64,000 bases of DNA from Arsenophonus sp046530735 (GTDB lineage Bacteria > Pseudomonadota > Gammaproteobacteria > Enterobacterales > Enterobacteriaceae). The stretch lies in assembly GCA_046530735.1 (NCBI GenBank), contig JBHEQV010000001.1:1-64000 (forward strand), given 5' to 3'. Made by a program: the position numbers and the translations under genes. This document shows, piece by piece, positions 9,906 to 21,183 of the stretch. The notes beneath the pieces are model-generated. The model searched no databases. It was not told the origin of the DNA and worked only from the letters and a program-made list of their open reading frames with translations. Numbering within the stretch: position 1 is the stretch's first letter; each line of letters starts with the position of its first letter.

Positions 9906-10775
9906 ATCGCCCTTTAATTGAAAATTAAAAACTCTCCTATTTTTAATAGAAGATAGAATAGATTTATTCGATCTATTCTAAGTGATAACTATCATAGGTT
10001 AGTATGTTTTAATCTAACTCTCTAATTTAGAGACATTAACCAATAGCTTTACTTAGTAACCTCGTTTTTATTCATTTTATGCATTCTTTCTGACAACAAT
10101 TCCGTTATCAGTTTACCAAACTGAGAGTAGTGATAAAATTAGCATGGCGTCATACCAGACACATTGCACGGATATGTGTGCAAGAATTTTTTATTAGAAT
10201 GATGAAAACCTCGGTTTTTAATTTTTTGCAACCTATCATCTACAAACCCTTATACATATTCAGTTATAGTATACCTCGTTTACGATTAGATAAGAAACCA
10301 TAATAACGCACCATACTTATAATGCCTAGCTGAAATATGAGTAATATAGCGACCGATTATCTCTTCCTGAATCAGAGTCTGTTGCTGGTATTGCATAATC
10401 CAGTTGTCCATAATGATGTACAATTATTTTCACTTCGATAATGCCACAGTTTTGGACGCGGATACTGAGCCTGGAGAGATTAAAATAGCGCGCGAAGTAT
10501 TTTACGTTATGGAGCCATCCCAGCGCTTCACTTCGTCTTTTTAACGAAGTGAACTTTACAGTAATCGGACGATTACTCTAAGCTTCAGATAACGCTTCCA
10601 CTTCTTCCTCGCGCAGATGATATTCCAAAGAGTAAGAAGACTATTGGAATTTATCAGCTCATAGCTCTAACGCAGAAGCAAGATGATATAGGGCCTCGCT
10701 AGATTTCTTCGACGTTTTTTAAAAAAAACTCATGATATACAGCATCTTTAGAACATACTACACCATAGTATTCTA
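9900..10775 (-). mobile_element. IS91-family element (copy 2), truncated
   Basis: This copy aligns base by base with 911-1790 (for example TGACAACAATTCCGTTATCA and AAGAAACCATAATAACGCAC are shared with small changes). It carries the 3' two thirds of the Y2 transposase pseudogene on the minus strand. Its 3' end abuts the hns-like remnant. Its 5' part is missing, because an IS256 copy in the opposite orientation begins near 10776. Confidence 0.7.
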
Positions 10776-11770
10776 AGTTCATATCGTCTTATCTGAAGCG
10801 TGCAAAAGCAGCGAAGAGTTGGTACCCTATGGCTAATAGCTGTTAGGTATATACACCGCTGATTTTCACGAAACTCTAGAGCGATTCTTGGTAAAAACCA
10901 TATGGTCTCTCTGCAGTACCATCAGCAGACTGAAACAACAATGCTTGAAGAGCATTAGTAATGCGGTACTTGCGTAATTTAAGCGATACGCATTACATTT
11001 ATTTCTTGACTGAAAGTATATCTCATTCTGTTAGGCAAACTGATCGTCTTTGGCTTCTTCTTATTATTGACATCACTGCATTGATGTCATGAGCTAATTG
11101 CGTTAGAAAGATGTTTATTGAGAGTTAGAATCGAACTGGGCATAACTTTTTAATAGCTGGTGAGCACATTGATTAACTTATTCTTCCAGATTTGCTACGG
11201 GAGACGGTGCCATTGGTTTTGAACACAATAGCAAAAGATATTTCTGAGCACGTAGTACCAATCTTTGTTGGGTATAAAAACTGATGTGCTGGTTTCATTC
11301 TCCAAAGGTATGCAAAAAAAGTTAAGGGTATAAGCTGCAAGAAAGGTCTGACTAGCAAAGGGCTCTAATACCGATCATCATAGCCCTGGATATTTTATTG
11401 CAATGTTTTTAGCAAAGCATTCTTGAAGTGATGAAAATTCTTGAGAAAGATTAAAAAGAACGGCTGGCATTCTACGATTTTCCGTTAGCGAACACTTGCC
11501 GTCAGTAAAAATAACGAATTCAATTGAATTAGCTTTGTTATAGTATAAGGCTACGAATTCAATGTGCAAAGTAACTGCAGTTCAAAAACAACTATTTCAA
11601 TAAAATTTAGGTTGTTCTAATCAGCTTAGAAAAGCTAGAACTAGCTAAATGGATTTAACTTACTGACCCTGGTGATAACAAGATCTAATTTAAGGATAGT
11701 GAATAGGTTAAAACGAAGTATCAGGATGGAGCTTATCCTAATCGCTACATACCAGATTTAGTACTAACTC
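10776..11770 (+). mobile_element. IS256-family element, 5'-truncated copy
   Basis: The plus strand carries the C-terminal two thirds of the transposase pseudogene, including RYAL/YFLTES-like and VRQTD-like segments shared with the copy at 14762. It ends at the terminal repeat CATACCAGATTTAGTACTAACTC at 11748-11770. The N-terminal third is missing at the junction with the IS91 copy. Many stops are present. Confidence 0.7.
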
Positions 11771-13343
11771 TTAGACTCCTTATTATAATTAAATAGATTG
11801 ATATATTACTGCTAAAAAACACTTATTAAATATCTGTTAAAGTTGACAAGTAGTATTTATAGTTTTTATATAAAAAATATCTAATATATTAATTACAAAT
11901 AAATATTTTAGGTAGGTATATAAACAGTTGATAACTAAGAAAAAAAATCAATAATTTGTCCATTATTATTGCCATATTATAGACCTTGATTATTTTTGTT
12001 TATATTTAATTCTTAAATGTAATTAAGTTACCTATAAAGTGATAAAATTCAATATTTATGATATTAAAGTAATCCAGTTAAATAATCCTGAAATTCATAT
12101 TGAGTATTTTTCTTAAAAAATAATTCACTCTGCTATACAGCATAATTTAAGACTATAGCAAATTTTTCTTATATTACTGAATGTAATGTCATTATTCTGT
12201 GTATTCTATCTTGTTAAATAACTACTGAGAATTTAACATTAGCTTTATTATTAATGCAATGGATAGGACCAAACCTTTTTACGTAAAGAACAGGTTATTA
12301 TCTTTGGAAGATATAACTTACTCTAGAATATCTAAATAAGATTATTACCAGAATTAAAAAAAAAGACTTTAAAGTTGAAAAGATATATTCTTATCTATCT
12401 ACTTGAGAGTGAAGATTTCGGTAATATCCTACTTTTTAAACTAGAATAATTCTTAAAATAATTGGTTGTCGTACTGAAGATGTTTGAAATTACTCAATTT
12501 ATTTACAATAAAGGGATATATAAAGTAGCTATACTAAACTCAATGAAATCCACTGAAATTATTAAGTTAATAGAAATATTTATCATACTTTTACTATTGG
12601 TTTAGTAAAAAAAATAAAAAATTATAGCAGATAAATAGATATTGATATTTTGAAGTTATCCAAGCTTCAGCGATAAAATCATTTAGATTTATATGCTATT
12701 ATCCAAATTTGGATATAAGGTGGCACTATATTCCTGTTCATCATTTCTATATTAGTCTGAAAAGCACATGAATATTTCTTTAATATTCGATTTATAGAAT
12801 TATCGAGTGAATTAACCTAGCTTATGCTTGAATATATTTTAATCAAATTGATTGATAGTCTAAATAAGCAGGATAAGGCTTTAAAAAACAGAAGGATATT
12901 ATCCTTAGGTATTGACTATAAAAAATATATTGATAAGATAATAAAATCTTCTAGCAATAGAATTAATGGAGCTTATTCAACAAAAGAATATAATCGTTGC
13001 TTATAGTTATCTTTAGTAATCCAAAATTATACCAAATGCGCGAACATCACTTTGATTTAACTAGCGAAGATCTTACGGCAGAAATATCGATTCATTTAAT
13101 GCTATTGTCCTGATAACGGATTAAGATAAATTTCACTATTCACTAATTAAAATTTATATAAAATTACTTATTAATATACTCGTGGCATTTATCACAAACC
13201 AACAAAAAATATAATTAAATTGTAATATTTCTATATTAATTTAAACTTAATAAGCTTTTATGAAAAAAATTATTTTAATTGATGTATCAGATTATATCGT
13301 TCTACATCATATGAAAACAATTGTAAAAAGAAATAATTAATTA
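11771..13343. other. Unresolved AT-rich region, 1.6 kb
   Basis: No gene family was recognised on either strand. The composition is very AT-rich, with short broken frames such as FNFSIINAMD near 12225 and YQMREHHFDLTSEDLTAEIS near 13035. The one open frame of 60 codons at 12824-13006 is lysine- and isoleucine-rich and looks like chance in AT-rich DNA. It is probably one or more genes decayed beyond recognition. Confidence 0.3.
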
Positions 13344-14761
13344 ACTCTAGTTATTATTAAATCTGGTATACGACAATTAGGCTATGCTCCACTCTGATGC
13401 TTTATGAATCTTATTCTTAATTCTTAAATTGAACGTTGCTTACTACCATGGGCAACCAGATCAAAATTTCTTTAGCTGCTTTCAGTTTTCTGAGCAGACG
13501 AAAACAGCTAAACACCATTGAAATAGTTATTTTCTTAAATCACAGTACTTCGCGCGTCAGATTCATAGCCCCTCACTCTCGCAAAAGCTGATTAAATTGT
13601 ATTCATCGTTCCTATTGATACAAGATGTGCTGACGGTAAGACATAGAATGCTAGTTGTTCTTATTGTTCTTTCTTCAGCTTCTTCATCGCTGCAGGATGC
13701 TATCCTGAAAACTTTTCTAACAAAATATCAATGGTTTTATTAGCGGCATTGCAATTCTATTTTGTTAGCCAAAGTTCCCGTAGATCAACTTTAACTTTCG
13801 GTGTTAAATTCCTTTTCAAAATGAAGCTAGCACATCAGATTTTTTATGTAGATAATGGCGTTGGTGCTAGATATTTAGGAATATCTTTACCATTTGCATT
13901 CTAAAAATTAAGAACAACGCTTCTCTCCTAATAGCAAGGACTAGAAGATATAGTTAAGTAATTATTAGTAGGTGATTGATAAGTTCGGATCATAGTTTCG
14001 CTTCTAACTCTTAATAACCATCTTTGATTGTAATGAGCTCCTTACGTCAATGCAGTGATGACGATAATGATCAACAGGCAAAGGTGATCAGTTTTCCTGC
14101 TAGGAAGTAGCATAACCATCGGAACAGAAATAAATATAGCGCGTATCGCATAAATTACGTAAACACCCTTGCCGATGCTCTTCAAGGCATCGACGTTTTA
14201 ATCTGCTAATGGTAACACTAGTAGAAGACAATGTGTTCTTCATCAAGAAGAACTCCAGAAATTCATAAAAATCATCGGTGGAAATGCCTTACATATGTAG
14301 ACATTGCAATAACTCTTCAATATTTTACACACTTCAGATAAAAGATGATAGTAACAACCTTTATAAAGATATTCTATTGGCGCTGCGATCCTCTGACCTT
14401 AGGAACTTTAATCTAAACATCGCCAATAGCAATTTATTTGGTTCGTTATGGCAAATAACCGTTTTACGATCGATGTGGCATAAAGATCCTCACTAATAAA
14501 GCATCGTTGAGCATGTTATCGCAGAATGATTTCGAGTTGAGTGCCGTCTCAACATCGGTGTCTATCAGTTTTCTAGGCACTACCATTAGGGATGAGTTCA
14601 TGCAAGGGATAAGAATAATATTTGGTTTTTCAAATATTTATAGGGTAAATTTCATGCAATCTCATCTCTCTGATATTGAAATTATTCATAAAATCAATAT
14701 GCAGGGCATCACCACACCTCTCATCTTTAAAACCCCATATATCATAAATGAGGATAATTAA
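13344..14761 (-). mobile_element. IS256-family element, full-length decayed copy
   Basis: The right terminal repeat (TTATTATTAAATCTGGTATA) starts near 13350 and the left repeat (CATATATCATAAATGAGGAT) ends near 14761. The minus strand reads as a broken mutator-type transposase; its sequence aligns throughout with the copies at 19790 and 48218. Two open frames of 72 and 84 codons on the plus strand within it are antisense shadows. Its left end abuts another, oppositely oriented IS256 fragment at 14762. Confidence 0.8.
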
Positions 14762-15602
14762 TAGCTTAAAGAGTATTGGTAATATGATACTTGCATAATT
14801 TAGCGATACGCGTTACGTTTATTTCTTGGCGGAAAGAATATCCCGTTCTGTTAGGCAAACTGATCGCCTTTGTCTGCTGTTGTATTATTGGCATCACTGC
14901 ATGGATGTGAGGAGCTAGCTGCAGTTGAAAGTAATTATCAAGAATTAGAGAGAACTTAGCTGAACTTCTATGCCTTGCAAGCGTGTGTTCATTTAACTGT
15001 ATCTCTAAACTTACTACGGGAAATAGTGATATTAGTTTTTGAAATGCAAGAATAAAGATATTCTAGGTACACAGCATTAATGCTGTTTAGCATACAAAAT
15101 GGCTCATGCGCTGCCTTTACTTCCAAAAGGTATGCGGCACACAGAAAGTTAAAGTTGAACTGCTAGAGGTTTGCTAGCAGAGAGTTCTAATAATGCCGCT
15201 AATAAAACCATTGATCTTTTATTAGAAAAGTTTTCAGCTGTATTCTACAGCAATTAAGAAAATTGAGAATAATCGAGAAGAAGGCTGGTATTCTACGGCT
15301 TTCCATCAGTACATTGGTTGGCGTAAATAAGAATAAGAAATCCAAAATTCAATTGGGTTTTATGATACTGAAGCTACACGAGGCCGAACTGTAAAGCACT
15401 GCGGCTCAAGAAAAGGAACCATTTCAATGGTATTTAAGCTTCTACTGTCTTCTCAGAAAGCTGGGGCCAGTCTAAGGAAGATTTGAGCCTCTGATACTAT
15501 TAGTAAACAACGTCAAATTTAAGGACGGAGAGCAGGTTTATAAAGAATTATAGTGGAATGTAGCTTGACCGTAATACACCAGATTTACTGATAAAACCTG
15601 CT
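14762..15602 (+). mobile_element. IS256-family element, 5'-truncated copy next to asnS
   Basis: The plus strand gives the best-preserved view of the transposase C-terminal half: SDTRYVYFLAE, VRQTDRLCL, LLAF-like and FYGFPS-like segments, then SMVFKLLLSSQKAG-like and VNNVKFKDGEQV at about 15505-15535. It ends at the terminal repeat ATACACCAGATTTACTGATA near 15575-15600. It starts exactly where the inverted copy at 13344-14761 stops, so one probably inserted into the other, or a deletion joined them. The asnS stop codon lies about 50 bp beyond. Confidence 0.75.
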
Positions 15603-15653
15603 GGCAGTTATCATTATAATGTTTATTCGTTTTATGATTATGAGATTAAATAT

Positions 15654-17054
15654 TCAAAAGGTTGCGTTACGCGGAGTTCGTGGAAATGGGATAGTTTCAC
15701 GAATATTTTGCACGCCAGTGACATAAGCACCTAAACGTTCAAATCCAAGACCAAACCCTGCATGTGGCACTGTACCATATCGGCGAAGATCACGATACCA
15801 GTTATAATTTTGGCGGTTAAGCCCCATCTCTTCCATGCGAGTATCTAATTTATTTAATCTCTCTTCACGCTGTGAGCCACCAATAATTTCGCCAATACCT
15901 GGTGCTAATATATCCATAGCAGCAACGGTTTCATCATCATCATTCAAACGCATATAAAAAGCTTTTATATCTTTTGGATAATTTTTAACAACCACAACTG
16001 CTTTGAAATGTTTCTCAACTAAATAACGTTCATGCTCAGAAGAGAGATCGATACCCCACGCCACTGATTTTTCAAATGATTGCCCTGATTGCTTCAAAAT
16101 TTTAATCGCATCGATATAATTAATTTGAGTAAAATCTGAGGTAACAAATTTTTCCAATCGGTTAATAATGTCTTTATCGATCCGATCGGCAAAGAAGGTT
16201 AGGTCATCATAGCGTTCTTGCAAAACTGATTTGAAGAGATATTTTAACATTTTCTCAGCCAGTGTGGCGATATCATTTAAGTTAGCAAAAGCAACTTCGG
16301 GTTCAACCATCCAGAATTCGGCCAAATGGCGGCTGGTGTTAGAGTTTTCTGCGCGAAATGTTGGTCCAAAAGTATAAATTTTGCTTAATGCACAAGCATA
16401 AGCTTCTCCATTTAGTTGACCGGATACGGTTAGAAATGCTTCTCGACCAAAAAAGTCTTTATCAAAATTAATATCACCTTTTTCTGTTCGCGGAATATTC
16501 TGCAAATCTAATGTTGAGACGCGAAACATTTCACCGGCACCCTCAGTATCAGAAGCGGTAATAATTGGTGTTGAAACCCAAAGATAACCTTCTTTATGAA
16601 AGAAACGATGAATAGCTTGGAATAGCGTATTGCGAACACGAGCAACGGCACCGATAAGATTAGTGCGTGGACGTAGATGTGCCACTTCACGTAAGTATTC
16701 AACGCTATGACGCTTAGCAGCCATTGGATAACTATCAGGGTTTTCTATCATACCTACTATAACGACTTGAGTGGCTGATAATTCAAAATTTTGCTCTTTA
16801 CCTTTCGATGACTTAACAATTCCAGTTATCTCAATCGAACAACCGGTGGTCAGAAGTAAAACTTCGTTTTCATAATTATCTAATTCATTATTTACAATAG
16901 CCTGTAATGGATTAAAGCAGGAACCGTCATAAACGGTGAGAAATGAGAAACCAGCTTTTGAATCTCTCTTTGTACGTACCCAGCCACGAACAGTTACTTC
17001 TTCGCCTACAGCTACACGGCCTTGTAGTACTTCAACGACAGATACTATGTTCAT
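15654..17054 (-). CDS. asnS: Asparaginyl-tRNA synthetase
   Basis: A 466-residue class IIb aminoacyl-tRNA synthetase that charges tRNA-Asn with asparagine; E. coli AsnS is also 466 aa. The N-terminal OB-fold anticodon-binding domain starts with MNIVSVVEVLQGRVAVGEEV. The class II core shows motif 2 around FRAENSNTSRHLAEFWMVEP and motif 3 as GFGLGFERLGAYVTG near the C-terminus. A purine-rich AAAGAGAG precedes the ATG by about seven bases, supporting the start. It lies 200 bp downstream of pncB on the same strand, the same order as in E. coli. The frame is intact despite IS256 debris about 50 bp beyond its stop codon. An essential gene in any cell lacking the transamidation route. Confidence 0.98.
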   Translation of the reverse strand: MNIVSVVEVLQGRVAVGEEVTVRGWVRTKRDSKAGFSFLTVYDGSCFNPLQAIVNNELDNYENEVLLLTTGCSIEITGIVKSSKGKEQNFELSATQVVIVGMIENPDSYPMAAKRHSVEYLREVAHLRPRTNLIGAVARVRNTLFQAIHRFFHKEGYLWVSTPIITASDTEGAGEMFRVSTLDLQNIPRTEKGDINFDKDFFGREAFLTVSGQLNGEAYACALSKIYTFGPTFRAENSNTSRHLAEFWMVEPEVAFANLNDIATLAEKMLKYLFKSVLQERYDDLTFFADRIDKDIINRLEKFVTSDFTQINYIDAIKILKQSGQSFEKSVAWGIDLSSEHERYLVEKHFKAVVVVKNYPKDIKAFYMRLNDDDETVAAMDILAPGIGEIIGGSQREERLNKLDTRMEEMGLNRQNYNWYRDLRRYGTVPHAGFGLGFERLGAYVTGVQNIRETIPFPRTPRNATF

Positions 17055-17254
17055 AAATACTCTCTTTTAATATTTAGTTTTTAAAGTTCTTTGATCCTGA
17101 TTGGGAAACACTTTGCATTACTTGTTCTCGCGTAATAAACAAATAAAATTAATAAGTTTAAAATAGGAATAATTAGATGAAAAGACTTTTATAATAAGAA
17201 TTTAATTTACTCCTCCTCTGATATAACAATCAATAAAGTAACTTACTATAATAG

Positions 17255-18484
17255 TCACTTAAGTTTGTTATTAAACCGATCTATTATACTGTGGATATCA
17301 AAGGCTTTTTTTAAGCGATCAATAAATTCATGATCATCACAGATCATTTTTCCTGGGCTATCAGATAACTTAGCAACTGGTTTACCATTACATTCAACTA
17401 ATTTAATCACAATATTAAGCGGTTTTACCTCAGGAATATTGCAAGTTAAGCGAGTACCAATACCAAAAACAAGGTTAATACGTTTATAAAAATATTTATA
17501 AAGGATCAATGCTTTTTGTAGGTCAAGGTTATCTGAAAAAACTAGAGTTTTACTCATAGGATCAATAGCTAGTTTTTTATAATGACTAATAGCTTTTTCA
17601 CCCCATTCTAACGGATCTCCTGAGTCATGTCTTAATCCTTCGTAACGATTAGCAAAGGTAATATCAAAGTCACGCAGGAAAGCATCCATCGTAATACAGT
17701 CCGTTAGTGCGATACCTAATTGATCGGGATATTCATCTAGCCAACTTTGCAGCGCAACGCGTTGACTACTAGCAAGATCAACACTAATTTGTTGATGGGC
17801 TTGAAACCACTCATGAGCTTGAGTACCAACAGGTTTAATCTGTAATTGTTGCGCTAACTTATAATTACTTGTGCCAATAAAATAAGGGAAATGGTATTTG
17901 AGCTCATTGATAATAGCGTATTGAACTGCATGAGAAAAACGTCGGCGAGTTCCAAAATCAATTAATTTAAAGTTTGCTAAATCAATATTTAGCCTTTTTG
18001 CATCTTGGTAAAAATAATTAATCAATTTATGTAACTGTTCAATAGCATCTTCAGTTGTTACATTGGGAGAGCGATCACGGTGAACTAGTTTACTAATTAA
18101 AGCTAACAGAGGTACTTCCCAAAGAATGACTTCACGCCATGGACCACTAATTCTTAGTGCTAACTGATTTTCTTGCGTAGTATAAACGTTAACCTGTGTA
18201 GGATTAAAGCGAAAATCTTTTAACCAATCGAGATAATCAGCTTTAAAAAAAATCAAACCACGCAGATAACGATATTCAATTGGCGTTAATACAATATGTG
18301 CCATTAGATCTATTTGTTGTCGTACAGCTTGAGCATAGTTACCAAGTCGTTCATCACTACGGCAACGAAATTCTGCTACAACTGATACTTGGTTATACTG
18401 ATGAAAGACGGCTTGTTGCATATGTAGTTTATAAGCATCAGTATCTAATAGTGATGTAATGATAGGTGCTGCATCTAAATTCAT
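17255..18484 (-). CDS. pncB: Nicotinate phosphoribosyltransferase
   Basis: A 409-residue enzyme (E. coli PncB is 400) that converts nicotinate and PRPP, with ATP hydrolysis, to nicotinate mononucleotide in NAD salvage. Diagnostic segments are LLDTDAYKLHMQQAVFH near the N-terminus, DFGTRRRFS, GTQAHEWFQAHQ (the region of the phosphorylated histidine), YEGLRHDSGDP and GIGTRLTCNIPEVKPLN. The length and full set of motifs argue for function. Upstream sits the pncB-asnS leader and then an IS481 remnant. Keeping this gene suggests that NAD is made from imported nicotinate; whether the de novo route survives cannot be seen here. Confidence 0.97.
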   Translation of the reverse strand: MNLDAAPIITSLLDTDAYKLHMQQAVFHQYNQVSVVAEFRCRSDERLGNYAQAVRQQIDLMAHIVLTPIEYRYLRGLIFFKADYLDWLKDFRFNPTQVNVYTTQENQLALRISGPWREVILWEVPLLALISKLVHRDRSPNVTTEDAIEQLHKLINYFYQDAKRLNIDLANFKLIDFGTRRRFSHAVQYAIINELKYHFPYFIGTSNYKLAQQLQIKPVGTQAHEWFQAHQQISVDLASSQRVALQSWLDEYPDQLGIALTDCITMDAFLRDFDITFANRYEGLRHDSGDPLEWGEKAISHYKKLAIDPMSKTLVFSDNLDLQKALILYKYFYKRINLVFGIGTRLTCNIPEVKPLNIVIKLVECNGKPVAKLSDSPGKMICDDHEFIDRLKKAFDIHSIIDRFNNKLK

Positions 18485-18599
18485 AATGCGTTAGCTATCC
18501 TCGTGGAAGCATTATTCTCAACTTAAAGGTAAAATATGCAAAGTATACTCTTACTCATGCTAGTAAGAGTGAAGGCGTTCCATTATATTTCTGGCCTAA

Positions 18600-18851
18600 T
18601 TATTTAATCCCAATCATTATATAAACCATCGTTGTACAACCTATTTATGAGAATATGCCTACTGAGAGATATAGTTAAGAGTATAAAATATCATGATAAC
18701 GAGACTCTGTGTCGTTAGGAGGTAAACTATAAAATCTAAAATTATAGCTACTCTTCAAGCAAGCAAAGAGCCTACATCATATTTTAACTAAAAACTATGG
18801 CATCTCTAAATTTATCGTTGATAAATTATAAAATAAGATGATGTTTATCAT
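18600..18851 (+). mobile_element. IS481-family element, N-terminal fragment
   Basis: The plus strand at 18710-18850 reads KSKIIATLQASKEPTS, then in another frame YGISK-like and DDVYH-like segments. These match the N-terminal helix-turn-helix region of the IS481-family transposase (K-I-R-A-A-I-Q-A-S-x-E-P-x-S-x-L-A-x-x-Y-G-I-S). It breaks off where an IS1595-family end begins at 18852. The left end is placed by similarity to the copy at 6790. Confidence 0.6.
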
Positions 18852-19789
18852 CGACTATCTTAACAAAGATTGCTGCTTTGCTCTCAGAGCAATTTGTATC
18901 TATGTCTGTATTTCAATTCTTTCAGATCTAACAATTTTCTGCAGGACAGATAATTTAGTAAATAAAGACTCTAGACCATATAAGCTACTCAGCTATATTT
19001 TAATCGGCTGATATAACTGTTCACATTTTAAATGTAGAATTTCTTAGCAATAAATTTCTACTTATCACGCCTTATTTTCGAGGGGATAGTGACTAATTTT
19101 ATGGTATAACTGGCAAAGGTTTCGTATCATTAACTACATTTGAGCTAAGGATGAACTCTTTATCAATAATTAGATCAAGAAAACAGCTAATACACTCTGT
19201 ATTAAATTCTTAAAGAGTTCTATCTCTCATATGACCTGTCGATCTCGGAGGATTGAGACCGAGATTTATTCTTTTCTTTCATCTCCTTTTCTCCCGCGTT
19301 CATATCTTTATTTATGTAAGATATAATGTTTTCCTTTGAAAGGTTTATCAAAGAATGTTTCGTCGACCTCAATAATACCATTTATAGAACTTATGTTATC
19401 TGTCCCCGTTAAAGAAAGAAAAGCAGTGATGCCACTCTAAATGCTGTTTTCAAATTAATGCCTATTTGTTTTGTTGATTCTTGTAAAGTTAAGTTATTCA
19501 ACATACATCGCAGATAACTAAACCATCTATCCTTATAATGTAATCTTGCTAGAGGAGAAGACTTCCAATAAGATTGTTAAATGTTTTCTGCAATCTGGCA
19601 TTTTATAATAAAATTGCTGTAACCCTAAATAAATATCTCAGCGAATAACATGTTCATTATGATAATATGGACAGGATAAAGTGGAATAAGTTGATTCAAC
19701 AGATGAATTAATATCATTAAACATCTTGACGCTAAGGAAAACTAATGAGATACAGCTTTATGCTGTTAGGAAGCGAGGAAGGAATCTCT
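18852..19789 (-). mobile_element. IS1595-family element, truncated by IS256
   Basis: The minus strand from about 19700 to 18870 reads as a broken IS1595-type (ISXO2-like) transposase. In order come CPYYHNEHVIR (half of a zinc ribbon), KMPDCRKHLTIL (the second half), LSAMYVE and QIGI-like segments, NISSINGIIEVDETFFDKPF (catalytic Asp region) and FKGKHYIL. Then follow ECI-like, STFKM- and GVATKYL-like fragments from the C-terminal half. The left terminal repeat at 18852 resembles AGGCTATGTTGGTAAAGG at 27086. Its other end is missing; an IS256 copy starts at 19790. Confidence 0.72.
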
Positions 19790-21183
19790 AAACTATTAAT
19801 AAATCTGGTGCATGTCGGTCAGGCTATTTGGATGCTTATTCTTTAGAAATTTATTTTTATCTTTAAATTGAATGTTGTTTACCAGTATGGTCATGAGATC
19901 GAATCCCTTTAGCAGGTTCCAGCTTTTTTGAGCAGACTGGGAACCAGTTTAAATATTATTTAAAGGGTTATTTTTGAACCACAGTGCTGCACCTGCTAGC
20001 TTCATAGGCTAGCTGTCAAAAAAATCGATATTCAAATTATATTCCTCATTCTTATTGATGTCAACCAGTGACCTGACTGGAAGAATAGAATGCCAGCCAT
20101 TCTTTTAAATTTTCTTCAGTTTCTTTATCGTTGGGTAATATGCTGAAAACCTTACCAATAAAACATCAAAGAATTTATTAGCGGCATCGCACTCTATACT
20201 ACCACCAACCAAGCCTCCGGCAAGCTGCTTTAATTTTAGTTACATGCCTTTATAGAGTGAAACCACAAGTGCATTAGTTATTTTGCATGCCCAGCAGCGT
20301 TAATTCTGCGTGTCTAGGAATATCGTTACTATTGTATTTAAAACCAAACACCGTCTTCCGTAGCAAGCCTAAAATACAGTTAAGTCCTTGCGCGCTTACA
20401 AGCTATTGAGAAGTTTAGCCAGTTCAGTTCTAGTTATCGATAATTATTTTTGAGTGCAACAAGTTCCTTATATCCATATGAGAAGAGTGGTTCCCCTGAC
20501 CTTTAATCAGCAGATAAAGGCGATCAGCTTGCTTGACAGAGTGACATATGCATTCAGGTAAGAAATAAACGTAACACGTATCTCTTAAATCATTCACACA
20601 CAATTTGCCTATGCTCTTCAAATTATTGCTGCATCAGTCTGCTGATAACACTTGGCAAGATATTATGCGCTTTCACTTAGAAGCGGCTCTGAGACTTTCA
20701 TGAAATCATCGGTGGAGATCATTCGTGGATACAAAATTTATGATAGAAACTCTTCGCTACTTTTGCACTCCTCAGATAAGGTACAGCTAGAGTTCTTGAA
20801 GCATATTTCCGCTGAAATCTACTTTTAACCTTAAGCCCTTTAATCTTAAAATGCCTATATCATTCAGTATAGTTCACTGCAGAAAAAGCATTACGGGTGA
20901 CGTGGCATAACTCTTTCTTAAGAAAGAAGGTTTTGAGTATTCTGTTGCAACATAGATTCGAGCTCCTCTCAACAACAGTGTATATCAGATCCTGACATAC
21001 CAATTACGGATGCGTTCATGCAAGGGATAAGAGGTAATAATCTGGTTTCGTGGATACCTGTAGAGTAGACTTTCATACCATCTCATCTTTCTATTATTAA
21101 AATCATTCATGCAATCAATCAGCAGAAATACCGACACTGTCTTCTAAACTAGAAACTACATACATAAAAATTAACATAATTCC
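19790..21183 (-). mobile_element. IS256-family element, full-length decayed copy
   Basis: Terminal repeats are recognisable at both ends: TATTAATAAATCTGGTGCAT near 19793 and ACATACATAAAAATTAACAT near 21158. The minus strand carries a broken mutator-type transposase. Its N-terminal part reads LLIDCMNDFNNRKMRWYES and LLYRYPRNQIITS, shared with the copies at 55233 and 48218. It lies inside the 5' flank of the IS1595 copy, the third layer of a nested stack. Confidence 0.8.

Noticed and set aside
12824..13006. A 60-codon lysine- and isoleucine-rich open frame
   Set aside because: Composition is typical of chance frames in AT-rich DNA; no ribosome-binding site and no recognisable motif.
14278..14761. 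Two open frames of 72 and 84 codons on the plus strand
   Set aside because: They lie antisense inside a decayed IS256 copy whose transposase reads on the minus strand; no family resemblance.
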